From Thermoplasmata archaeon (lineage in GTDB: Archaea > Thermoplasmatota > Thermoplasmata > Lutacidiplasmatales > UBA184), in assembly GCA_022750455.1 (NCBI GenBank), contig JAKIVR010000014.1, positions 1 through 38,971 of the forward strand: a stretch of DNA of 38,971 bases, read 5' to 3'. A program made the position numbers and the translations under genes. This document shows, in pieces, positions 32,241 through 38,971 of this stretch (the first letter of the stretch is position 1; each line of letters begins with the position of its first letter). A model generated the notes under the pieces. That model did no database searches. It was not told where the DNA came from and saw only the letters and a list, made by a program, of their open reading frames with translations.

Positions 32241-32864
32241 ATGCGCGGAGTGATGCTCATGAGCGGGGGGATCGACTCTCCCGTCGCACTGTACTTCATG
32301 CTCCGGGCCGGGCACGAGATGACCGGCGTCCACATGGACAACCGGCCGTTCACGGACGATACCCCGCTCGAGAAGGTCGTCGACCATCTGAGCATTCTCC
32401 GGGAGCGGTTCGGGCAGAAGATCCCGCTCTACGTGCTCCCGCACGGGCCGACGCAGATCACCCTCATGCGCGAAACGGACCGGCACGTCGGGTGCGTGCT
32501 CTGTCGCCGGTTCATGTGGCGCTCCGCCGAACGGATCGCGACCCAGGAGAATGCCGAGTTCCTCGTCACGGGGGAGGCGCTCGGGCAGGTCGCCTCCCAG
32601 ACGCTCCAGAACATGCGGAGCGCCACGGAGGCCGTCCGCATCCCGATCGTCCGCCCCCTCATCGGGTTTGACAAGGCCGAGATCGAGGCCGTCGCCAAGG
32701 AGATCGGGACCTACGGGATCTCGACGCGCCCCGGGCTCTGCTGCCAGGCCGTGCCGGACAAGCCCGCGACGCGGAGCAACGTGATCCAGATCCGCGAGGA
32801 AGAGGCGGTGTTGGACGTCGACGCCATCGTGGACGACGTCGTGCGGCGCGCGACGGTGCTGTGA
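32241..32864 (+). CDS. ThiI-type PP-loop sulfurtransferase domain without THUMP
   Basis: The 207-aa protein contains only the PP-loop ATPase half of ThiI: SGGIDSPVA (8-16), an internal CVLC pair (Cys85/Cys88), and GLCCQAVPDKPATRS. Cys167/168 lie where ThiI carries its catalytic Cys. Full ThiI adenylates tRNA U8 and transfers sulfur to make 4-thiouridine. This shorter form has no N-terminal ferredoxin-like/THUMP region, so tRNA binding must come from elsewhere or the target differs. The CxxC plus third Cys could also hold an Fe-S cluster as in TtuA-like enzymes. The frame is open further upstream, but ATG 32241 matches the domain start. It overlaps the next gene by GTGA. Confidence 0.85.
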   Translation: MRGVMLMSGGIDSPVALYFMLRAGHEMTGVHMDNRPFTDDTPLEKVVDHLSILRERFGQKIPLYVLPHGPTQITLMRETDRHVGCVLCRRFMWRSAERIATQENAEFLVTGEALGQVASQTLQNMRSATEAVRIPIVRPLIGFDKAEIEAVAKEIGTYGISTRPGLCCQAVPDKPATRSNVIQIREEEAVLDVDAIVDDVVRRATVL

Positions 32865-33145
32865 CCTACTCGACGGTGCGGCTCTGCTCGAGCCGGGGGG
32901 CGTTCGAGGCGATCCCCCAACCGCGGCTGACCCTCGACCTCGGGGCGGTACGGCAACAGCTCGAGGGGCAATCGATCCCGGTCCAGGACGCCCGGGTGAT
33001 GTTGATCGTCCAGCTCTCCCGGGAAGTGACGGTCGCCCGGGACGGACGGATCATGATCAAGACCCGCGACCCCGAAGAGGCGGCCCAGGTCCTCGCCGAT
33101 CTCTTCCGACGGACGAAGATCGATGGGCTCGCCGCGGGCCAGTGA
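32861..33145 (+). CDS. Small uncharacterised protein coupled to the ThiI-type gene
   Basis: The 94-aa protein starts at a GTG overlapping the stop of the ThiI-type gene. Its second half (EVTVARDGRIMIKTRDPEEA then a helix) resembles the short strand-helix tail found after ThiF/MoeB-type domains (DGRAIIKGT-like). That resemblance is weak. It has one Cys (in VRLCSSRG) and no clear active site. Context suggests an accessory in sulfur transfer or tRNA thiolation. Confidence 0.6.
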   Translation: MTYSTVRLCSSRGAFEAIPQPRLTLDLGAVRQQLEGQSIPVQDARVMLIVQLSREVTVARDGRIMIKTRDPEEAAQVLADLFRRTKIDGLAAGQ

Positions 33146-33167
33146 ACCCCCGGGCCTCTCTCCATCA

Positions 33168-33176
33168 GGATTAATG
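33168..33176 (+). promoter_or_regulatory. Putative TATA box of the thiolase operon
   Basis: GGATTAATG is centred about 39 nt upstream of the thiolase ATG, in the 65-nt gap after the previous gene. It predicts a leader of around 12 nt containing GAGG just before the start. Confidence 0.45.
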
Positions 33177-33210
33177 CGGGGAAGGTCGTAGCTCACCAGC
33201 GACGAGGTTC

Positions 33211-34365
33211 ATGCGGGAGACGTGGGTCGTCGGGGCGGCGTCGAGCCGGTACGGCAAGATGCCTGACACCGGCCGGGAGACGGCGACGCGCGTCGCCTTG
33301 GAGGCGCTCGACCGGGCGGGGATCGATCCGAAGGCCGTCGGCCATACGTTCGTCGCCAACGCGTTCGGCTTCACCGAACGCCAGGCCCATATCGGCCCCC
33401 TCATCAACTCGGCCCTGGGGATCCCGGACGTTCCTTCCTTGACGGTCGAATCGGCGTGCTCCTCCTCCAGCGCCGCGCTGCACGAGGCGTTCGTCCACGT
33501 CGCCGGGGGCTTCCTCGACGTGGCGTTGGTCATCGGCTTCGAGAAGCTGTCGCAGATCGACACCCTCGAGGCGACCAGCGACTTCGCCCTCGCCGCGGAT
33601 TACCCGTACGAGACGTTGAACGGCGCGACGTTTCCCGGCTTGTATGCCACCATCGCGTCGGCCCACCAGAAGCGATACGGCACGACTTCGGCCGAGCTCG
33701 GGGCGGTCGCCATCAAGAACCACGCCAACGCGGCCCGCAACCCTCACGCCCAGTTTCAGAAGGAGATCTCGCTGGAGAAGTATCTCGCCTCCCCGATCAT
33801 CGCCTCCCCGCTGCGGCTGTACGATTGCTGTCCTTTCTCGGACGGCGCCGCGGCTCTCGTGGTCGCCGCGAAGGACGCGCTCCCGTCCCCGTCGACCGAG
33901 CCGCTCGTCATCCGGGCCTCGGTGCGGAGCGGCTCCCTCGGCGACGTTCACGACCGGGCGGATCTCACGAGCCTCCCCGCCACCAAGACGGCCGCGGCCG
34001 CGGCGTTCCGCGCGTCGGGTCTCACGGCCGCCGGCATCGATTTCCTCGAGGTCCACGACTGCTTCACCATCGCCGAGCTGATCGCCCTCGAGGATCTCGG
34101 ATTCTTTCCGGCGGGATCGGCCGGCCGAGCGACCGTGGAGGGCCTCACGGCTCGGGACGGAAAGCTCCCGGTGAACCCGTCCGGTGGATTGAAGGCGAAG
34201 GGACACCCGGTCGGTGCCACCGGGGCGGGTCAGATCGTCGAGGTGTTCGAACAGTTCAACGGACTGGCGGGGACCCGTCAGGTTCCGAAGGCCGAGACCG
34301 CTCTGACCCACAATGTCGGCGCGACGGGCAGCTCCTGCTCGGTCCACATCTTCTCCCGTCGATGA
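33211..34365 (+). CDS. Thiolase (archaeal acetyl-CoA acetyltransferase/SCP-x type)
   Basis: The 384-aa thiolase has the nucleophile Cys83 in VESACSSSSAA, His282 in LEVHDCFT, His332 in KGHPVGATG and a second Cys in GATGSSCSVHI. This is the archaeal group that normally pairs with a DUF35 protein and HMG-CoA synthase to make HMG-CoA for isoprenoids. Here the next gene is DUF35, but the third is an acyl-CoA ligase and no HMG-CoA synthase is present. Thiolytic beta-oxidation or another condensation is therefore equally possible. GAGG precedes the ATG. The stop overlaps the DUF35 start (ATGA). Confidence 0.9.
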   Translation: MRETWVVGAASSRYGKMPDTGRETATRVALEALDRAGIDPKAVGHTFVANAFGFTERQAHIGPLINSALGIPDVPSLTVESACSSSSAALHEAFVHVAGGFLDVALVIGFEKLSQIDTLEATSDFALAADYPYETLNGATFPGLYATIASAHQKRYGTTSAELGAVAIKNHANAARNPHAQFQKEISLEKYLASPIIASPLRLYDCCPFSDGAAALVVAAKDALPSPSTEPLVIRASVRSGSLGDVHDRADLTSLPATKTAAAAAFRASGLTAAGIDFLEVHDCFTIAELIALEDLGFFPAGSAGRATVEGLTARDGKLPVNPSGGLKAKGHPVGATGAGQIVEVFEQFNGLAGTRQVPKAETALTHNVGATGSSCSVHIFSRR

Positions 34366-34808
34366 CCGACGCCCCGCCGCGGGACGCGCCCCCGCCCTCC
34401 CCACCGCCTCCGACGCACTCCATCGCGGAGTTCCGACGGGGGTACGAGTCCGAACAACGGCTCCGCGGCTACCGGTCGGCCTGTGGGTTCGTCACCGCCA
34501 CTTGGGGCCTCATCTGTCCGAGCTGCGGCCAACGCGATCTGACGGACGGGGTCCTCTCCTCGCGGGGCCGGGTCGCCGCGTATTCGGTCCAGACGGTCCC
34601 TACCGCAGAGTTCGTGAACGACGCCCCGTACGCGTACGTCATCGTCGAGCTGGATGGCGGAGGTCGGATCACCGGATGGATGCCCTCGATCCAGTCGCCG
34701 GAGCAGCTGGCGATCGGGGACCGGGTCCGGTGGAGCCCGACGTATCGGACGGGGGTGGTGTTCGAACGAGAGACGCCGGCCTCGGGGGACCCCACCGCGT
34801 CCCCATGA
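34362..34808 (+). CDS. DUF35 OB-fold acyl-CoA-associated protein
   Basis: The 148-aa protein has a Pro-rich start, an N-terminal helix (IAEFRRGYES), a zinc-ribbon segment and an OB-fold (RGRVAAYSVQTVP, YAYVIVELDGGGRITGWM, AIGDRVRW). DUF35 proteins bridge thiolase to partner enzymes and channel acyl-CoA. The ribbon normally has four Cys. Here I see Cys41 and Cys52/Cys55 only (the first position reads Arg38), so zinc binding may be altered. It overlaps both neighbours by ATGA and is certainly part of the thiolase unit. Confidence 0.88.
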   Translation: MTDAPPRDAPPPSPPPPTHSIAEFRRGYESEQRLRGYRSACGFVTATWGLICPSCGQRDLTDGVLSSRGRVAAYSVQTVPTAEFVNDAPYAYVIVELDGGGRITGWMPSIQSPEQLAIGDRVRWSPTYRTGVVFERETPASGDPTASP

Positions 34809-36514
34809 TCTCCCCTCCGTCTCCCGACGAGAGGCCTCGACCGTGGTTGGCCCATTATCCGGACTATGTTCCCCGTCAGCTCACGATTCCCGACGTCTCC
34901 TTGCCGGATCTGATCGCCGGCTCCGTCGCCCGCTGGCCCGACCGGGCGGCCCTCATCTTCTACGGCCGTCGCTGGACGTACCGCGAGTTCTGGGAGCTGA
35001 CCGGCCGCGTCGCGGCCGGCCTCTATCGCGACGGGTTCCGTCCGAGGGACCGACTGGCCCTGTACCTCCCGAACTGCCCCGCGTACCCGATCGCGTTCTT
35101 CGGAGCGCTCCGCCTCGGCCTCGAGGTCGTCCAGGTGAGCCCGCTCTACCTCGGCAACGACTTGGAAGGGTTGCTCGTGGACTCGCAGCCGAAGGGGATC
35201 GTCACCTTGGCGATGTTGTTCCCCCACTTGGCAGCGCTCGACCCGTCGAAGCGCCCGAAGATCGCGTACGTCGCCCGGATGAAGGAGTTCTACCCGTTCC
35301 CGAAATCGCTGTTCGTCAACCTCGTCATGCGCCGGAAGGGCTACGTCACCGCATGGCCGACGGATCCGACCGTCCGAGAGTGGAGGCAGCTCCTCGCCAC
35401 GGACGGCCCGAGGCCGGCCGTGACGATCGACCCGGCGCGCGACGTCGCCGTCCTGCAGTACACCGGGGGTACGACGGGCCTCCCCAAGGCGGCGATGCTC
35501 TCCCACCGAAACCTCGTCGCCAATGCCCTGCAGTGTCAGGCGTGGTTCGGGATCCAACCCCCGGGCACGGGGACCGTGCTCGCCACCGTCCCGTTCTTTC
35601 ACGTCTACGGGATGACCGTCGCGTTGAACTTCCCCCTCGTGGACGGGGCCACGGTCGTGATGCAAGTCCGCCCCGACCTGGAAGAGGCGCTCGGGCTCAT
35701 CGACAAGTACCGACCGACCGAACTCCCCGGCGTGCCGGCACTGTACGCGGGCCTCCTCAAGCAGCCGACGCTCGCCCAGCACGACATCCGCTCGATCCAG
35801 GTCTGCGTCAGCGGCTCGGCCCCTCTCCCCCGGGAGGTCGCCGACGCGTTCGAGGCGAAGACTGGCGGCTACCTCATCGAAGGGTACGGCCTCAGTGAGG
35901 CCTCGCCCGTGACGCACGCCAATCCGATCCGGGGCGAACGGCGCGCGGGGACGATTGGCCTCCCCCTCCCGCTCACGGACCACCGGATCGTCGATCGGGA
36001 GAGCGGCACCCGCGAGCTGGGACCGGGCGAGGAGGGCGAGCTCGCCGTCCGCGGTCCGCAGGTGATGCTCGGTTACCTGGGACGGCCCGAGGAGACGGCC
36101 GCGGTCCTGCGCGACGGCTGGTTGCTCACCGGGGACATCGGCGTCCTCGACGCGGACGGATATGCCCGGATCGTCGACCGGAAGAAGGACATCATCGACG
36201 TGGGGGGGTTCAAGGTCGTTCCCCGGGAGGTCGAGGAGCTTCTCCTCCAGCACCCCGCCGTCGCCGAGGCCGCGGTCACCGGCGTGGAGGATCCTCGGCT
36301 CGGGGAGGTCGTTCATGCGTTCGTCGTGCGGAAGCCGGGAGCCTCGGCGACCGAAGCGGAGCTGATCGAGTTCGTGCGTTCGAAGATCGCCCACTACAAA
36401 GCGCCCCGACGGATCTGGTTCCGGGAGAGCCTGCCGAGGACCGCCGTGCTCAAGGTGCTCCGGCGGGAGCTTCGCCGTCAGGCGTCGGAGTCCCTCAGAA
36501 ACCCCGGGTCATGA
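34805..36514 (+). CDS. Acyl-CoA synthetase (AMP-forming, FadD-like)
   Basis: The 569-aa ANL-family ligase has the P-loop YTGGTTGLPKAAMLSH (about 218-233), YGLSEASP (about 359), LLTGDIGVLDADGYARIVDR and KKDIIDVGG hinge, and a C-terminal LPRTAVLKVLRREL with the adenylation Lys. It activates fatty or other carboxylic acids to CoA thioesters with ATP. ATG 34805 overlaps the DUF35 stop. A much longer open frame is present upstream but runs through those genes. The 3' end overlaps the convergent acyl-CoA dehydrogenase gene by 20 nt. Confidence 0.92.
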   Translation: MISPPSPDERPRPWLAHYPDYVPRQLTIPDVSLPDLIAGSVARWPDRAALIFYGRRWTYREFWELTGRVAAGLYRDGFRPRDRLALYLPNCPAYPIAFFGALRLGLEVVQVSPLYLGNDLEGLLVDSQPKGIVTLAMLFPHLAALDPSKRPKIAYVARMKEFYPFPKSLFVNLVMRRKGYVTAWPTDPTVREWRQLLATDGPRPAVTIDPARDVAVLQYTGGTTGLPKAAMLSHRNLVANALQCQAWFGIQPPGTGTVLATVPFFHVYGMTVALNFPLVDGATVVMQVRPDLEEALGLIDKYRPTELPGVPALYAGLLKQPTLAQHDIRSIQVCVSGSAPLPREVADAFEAKTGGYLIEGYGLSEASPVTHANPIRGERRAGTIGLPLPLTDHRIVDRESGTRELGPGEEGELAVRGPQVMLGYLGRPEETAAVLRDGWLLTGDIGVLDADGYARIVDRKKDIIDVGGFKVVPREVEELLLQHPAVAEAAVTGVEDPRLGEVVHAFVVRKPGASATEAELIEFVRSKIAHYKAPRRIWFRESLPRTAVLKVLRRELRRQASESLRNPGS

Positions 36515-37685
36515 GGTCGCGCGCCACCACGAGTCGCTGGATCTCGTTCGTGCCCTCGAAGATCTCCGCGATCCGGGCGTCGCGGTAGGCGCGCTCGATC
36601 GGAGTGCCCCGGATGTACCCGAGACCGCCGTGGATCTGGAGCGCCTCGTCGATCGCCTCGCTCGCCCACTCGGAGCCGAGACACTTGACCGTCGCCGATT
36701 CCCGGGTCTTCTGTTGCCGTTCGAGACGGCCCCACGTCGACGGGTCGTGGCCCATCTGGTCCTGATGGGCGGCGGCCTGGTAGACCAGATATCGCAGGGC
36801 GTGGGCGTGCATCGCCATGTCGGCGAGCTTGAACTGGATCGCCTCGAACTCGGCGATCGGGTGGCCGAACTGGGTCCGCTCTTGAGCGAACTTCAACGCC
36901 ATCTCCCCCGCGGACTCGATCGCCCCCAACGACGCGGCGCCGAGGGAGACCCGGCCGACGTCGAGGGCGGTCATGGCGACGAGGAACCCCTTGCCGACCT
37001 CGCCGACGACGTTCTCGGCCGGCACCTCCACGTGATCGAAGATCAGCTCGGCCGTGGACGAACCGTGCAGGCCCATCTTCTTCTCACAGCGTCCGACCCG
37101 GAACCCCGGGCTCCCCCGGTCGACCACGAAGGCGGTGACGCCGCCGTTCGGCCCGAGCGCCGGGTCGGTGAGCGCCATCACGATCACGGCGTCCGCCTCG
37201 CGGCCGTTGGTGACGTAGAGCTTGGTGCCCGTGAGGACGAACTTGTCCCCGACCCGCTCCGCGGTAAGGCGCATCGACCCGGAGTCGCTTCCCGATCCGG
37301 ATTCGGTGAGCGAGAACGCCAGAAGCTTCTCGCCGCGGGCCGCCGGGGTGAGCCAGCGTCTCTTCTGCGCCGCGGTGCCATAGTAGAGCAACGGGGTCGT
37401 TCCGAGCGAGGTGTGGGCGCCGACGATCGTCCCATGGGACGCGTCGACGCGACCGAGCTCCTCCAGGAGGATGCAGTACCCGACCTTCCCGAGACCGAGG
37501 CCTCCGTACTCCTCCGGGATCGGCACCCCGAAGTACCCCTCCGACTGCATCTTGCGGACCGACGTGGTCGGGAACGTCTCCGACTCGTCGATCTCCGCGA
37601 CGATCGGGAGGACCTCTTTCTCGAGGAACGCGCGGATGCCGGTGCGGAGCGCCTCCTGTTCGGCGGTAAAGGAGAACTCGATCAT
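36495..37685 (-). CDS. Acyl-CoA dehydrogenase
   Basis: The 396-aa FAD enzyme has the usual three-domain pattern: helical N-terminus, a central FAD-binding part (SLTESGSGSDSGSMRLTAER, LTGTKLYVTNG) and a helical C-terminus. The catalytic Glu is in EIFEGTNEIQRLV, and IHGGLGYIRGTPIERAYRDARI precedes it. It oxidises acyl-CoA to 2-enoyl-CoA, with electrons passing to ETF. The ATG at 37685 is 7 nt after the enoyl-CoA hydratase stop, so the two consecutive beta-oxidation steps share a message. They face the thiolase and ligase genes on the other strand. Confidence 0.94.
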   Translation of the reverse strand: MIEFSFTAEQEALRTGIRAFLEKEVLPIVAEIDESETFPTTSVRKMQSEGYFGVPIPEEYGGLGLGKVGYCILLEELGRVDASHGTIVGAHTSLGTTPLLYYGTAAQKRRWLTPAARGEKLLAFSLTESGSGSDSGSMRLTAERVGDKFVLTGTKLYVTNGREADAVIVMALTDPALGPNGGVTAFVVDRGSPGFRVGRCEKKMGLHGSSTAELIFDHVEVPAENVVGEVGKGFLVAMTALDVGRVSLGAASLGAIESAGEMALKFAQERTQFGHPIAEFEAIQFKLADMAMHAHALRYLVYQAAAHQDQMGHDPSTWGRLERQQKTRESATVKCLGSEWASEAIDEALQIHGGLGYIRGTPIERAYRDARIAEIFEGTNEIQRLVVARDLMTRGF

Positions 37686-37692
37686 CGAGCGC

Positions 37693-38469
37693 TTACTTTC
37701 CGGTGAACTTCGGCTTCCGGTGCTCCAGGAACGCGGTCACGCCTTCCTGCAGGTCCTCGCTCGTGAGGATGTCGTTGAGGAAGGCGAGACGCTCGATCGC
37801 CAGGCCCTCGCTCAACGGCACCGACGAGCCGTGCGAGATGGCGTGCTTGGCCGCCCGCAGGGCCCGGGGCGCTCGGGAGGCGATCAGGTGGGCGAGGTCC
37901 CTCGCCGCGCGGAGCTCCTGGCCGGCCGGCACCATGCGGTTCACCAATCCGAGACGGAGCGCTTCCGTGGCGGAGATCATGTTGCCGGTGAAGATCAGCT
38001 CCTTCGCGCGAGCCAGGCCGATGAGCCGGGGGAGCCGTTGGCTCCCGCCGAACGCGGGCATCAGCCCGTAGTTCGCCTCCGGGGCGCCGAGCTTCGCAGA
38101 GTCACCGGCGACCCGCAGATCGCAGGCCAAGGCGAGCTCCAAGCCCCCGCCGACCGCCAGGCCGTTGATGGCGGCAATCGTGGGGAACGGCACGCCCTCG
38201 AGCCGGGTGAATATCGACTGGCCCAGCGCGATGACATCGCCGGCCTTGTCCAAGCTGATCGACGGGAGCTCTTTGAGATCGGATCCGGCGCTGAAGTAGG
38301 TGCCGTCGCCGGTGACGACCGCGCAGCGGGTCGTCGGAGGGAGCGCCGCCACCGCCTGGTCGAGGTCGCCGAGGAGCGTCGTGCTGAGGGCGTTGACCGG
38401 CGGATTGCGCAGGACGATGAGCTCGACGTCGTCGCCGTCGCTCTTGACGGTGACCATCCGATCCGCCAT
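37693..38469 (-). CDS. Enoyl-CoA hydratase/crotonase family
   Basis: The 258-aa crotonase-fold protein has oxyanion-hole segments FSAGSDLKEL and NGLAVGGGLELALACDLR, then LGAPEANYGLMPAFGG and LARAKELIFTG. The latter two carry both Glu residues expected of a true hydratase. It hydrates 2-enoyl-CoA to 3-hydroxyacyl-CoA. The frame is open far upstream. ATG 38469 is preceded by GGGGGAGAGGACGA, a good ribosome site, and a TATA-like element; Met5 is an alternative. No 3-hydroxyacyl-CoA dehydrogenase is in the window. Confidence 0.92.
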   Translation of the reverse strand: MADRMVTVKSDGDDVELIVLRNPPVNALSTTLLGDLDQAVAALPPTTRCAVVTGDGTYFSAGSDLKELPSISLDKAGDVIALGQSIFTRLEGVPFPTIAAINGLAVGGGLELALACDLRVAGDSAKLGAPEANYGLMPAFGGSQRLPRLIGLARAKELIFTGNMISATEALRLGLVNRMVPAGQELRAARDLAHLIASRAPRALRAAKHAISHGSSVPLSEGLAIERLAFLNDILTSEDLQEGVTAFLEHRKPKFTGK

Positions 38470-38500
38470 TCGTCCTCTCCCCCTCAGAAGGGCGGTGGGT

Positions 38501-38508
38501 GATTTACG
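38501..38508 (-). promoter_or_regulatory. Putative TATA box of the hydratase-dehydrogenase unit
   Basis: The minus strand CGTAAATC is centred about 35 nt upstream of ATG 38469, predicting a leader of about 9 nt. Confidence 0.45.
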
Positions 38509-38538
38509 ACTATCTCCCTCGGGCGTCCGCTCGCCGTC

Positions 38539-38546
38539 ATATATGC
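38539..38546 (+). promoter_or_regulatory. TATA box of the agmatinase-family gene
   Basis: CATATATG is centred about 29 nt upstream of GTG 38572, so transcription should begin at or next to the start codon. It is one of the best TATA matches in the window. Confidence 0.6.
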
Positions 38547-38571
38547 GGGCTCGCTGGTCGCTCGAGCAGTC

Positions 38572-38971
38572 GTGGCGCGCCCGGGTCTCTTCGCAGATGC
38601 CGACGCGTCCTACGAGGATGCGAAGTACGTCATTTTCGGCGTCCCGTTCGATCGGACGACGTCGTTCCGTCCCGGCGCCCGGTTCGGACCCGACGCCATC
38701 CGCCAGCACTCTTGGAACTTCGAATCGTTCGACCTCGAGACGGGCCTCGACCTCTCCGACGTGCCGATCCATGACCTCGGCAACGCCGAGGAGTACGGGA
38801 GCGCCGAGAGCATGGTCGCCGGTGTTCGCGAGTCCCTCGCCCCCGTGACCCAGGCGGGCAAGATCCCGATCACTCTGGGAGGCGACCACGCCTGCGCCCC
38901 CCCGTGCGTCGAATCGTTCCCGGCCGACCAGAAGTTCGGCGTGCTCTATCTCGATGCCCATCTCGACTTCC
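38572..38971 (+). CDS. Agmatinase/ureohydrolase family protein (truncated by window end)
   Basis: The visible 133 residues match the N-terminal half of the ureohydrolase fold: VIFGVPFDRTTSFRPGARFG, then PITLGGDHACA and LYLDAHLDF, the first two manganese-binding motifs. The GARFGPDAIR segment is typical of the agmatinase branch, which converts agmatine to putrescine and urea. Arginase or a related guanidino hydrolase cannot be excluded from half a protein. The GTG start is supported by a TATA box 29 nt upstream, giving a leaderless message. The gene continues beyond position 38971. Confidence 0.88.
   Translation, partial: MARPGLFADADASYEDAKYVIFGVPFDRTTSFRPGARFGPDAIRQHSWNFESFDLETGLDLSDVPIHDLGNAEEYGSAESMVAGVRESLAPVTQAGKIPITLGGDHACAPPCVESFPADQKFGVLYLDAHLDF

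Overview
The window is a piece of a strongly GC-rich archaeal chromosome. The domain is clear from a TATA-binding protein, an Orc1/Cdc6 initiator, an archaeal-type glutamyl-tRNA synthetase, a class I CCA-adding enzyme, the RNase P subunit Rnp4/Rpp21, Tsr3, tRNA introns with bulge-helix-bulge (BHB) junctions, and many short-leader or leaderless genes about 25-30 nt downstream of a TATA box. The gene mix (lipoyl synthase, acyl-CoA metabolism, giant surface proteins built from carboxypeptidase-regulatory-like modules) fits a high-GC Thermoplasmatota lineage from soil, sediment or subsurface. That placement is inference, not proof.

Layout. 1-3.5 kb: tRNA-Ala(CGC) and an anion-type ABC importer (duplicated permease, ATPase, and a separately encoded AAA-associated C-terminal domain), all on the minus strand. 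3.6-4.0 kb: two adjacent plus-strand tRNA genes, Gln(CTG) and Leu(TAG). Both carry non-canonical introns, and the Leu gene appears to have two. 4.0-7.9 kb: PPP phosphatase, Tsr3, class I aldolase, PrxQ-type peroxiredoxin and a cation diffusion facilitator. 7.9-12.2 kb: MFS transporter, glyoxalase-fold protein, GluRS and an RNase H/RuvC-like protein on the minus strand. 12.2-13.1 kb: a double zinc-ribbon protein overlapping rnp4, then tRNA-Leu(CAA). 13.3-21.4 kb: a 1978-aa modular surface protein overlapping a 721-aa secreted protein. 21.5-24.1 kb: an AmmeMemoRadiSam-type radical SAM enzyme and the CCA-adding enzyme. 24.1-28.7 kb: a minus-strand cluster tbp, tatD-like, tmk, orc1/cdc6, lipA and a small membrane protein. 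28.7-32.1 kb: Bcp-type peroxiredoxin, a coupled trio (56-aa coiled coil, Nudix hydrolase, anchored glycosidase-like protein) and an alpha/beta hydrolase. 32.2-33.1 kb: a ThiI-type sulfurtransferase domain with a small unknown partner. 33.2-38.5 kb: acyl-CoA genes (thiolase, DUF35, acyl-CoA ligase; opposite strand enoyl-CoA hydratase and acyl-CoA dehydrogenase). 38.6 kb to the end: a truncated agmatinase-family gene.

How the genes work together. The GluRS presumably charges both tRNA-Glu and tRNA-Gln, as usual in archaea, so its substrate is encoded about 6 kb away. The tRNA and rRNA maturation genes (CCA-adding enzyme, Rnp4, ThiI-like, Tsr3) sit beside tRNAs needing unusual splicing. Eight adjacent gene pairs overlap by exactly 4 nt (ATGA or GTGA), pointing to widespread translational coupling. 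No insertion sequence, CRISPR array or prophage is visible, and no gene-free stretch exceeds about 300 bases.

The most unusual feature is the tRNA pair at 3676-3966. Read without introns these genes look broken. With introns removed from the T-loop (both genes) and the D-arm (Leu), they become standard tRNAs with fully paired acceptor, anticodon and T stems.
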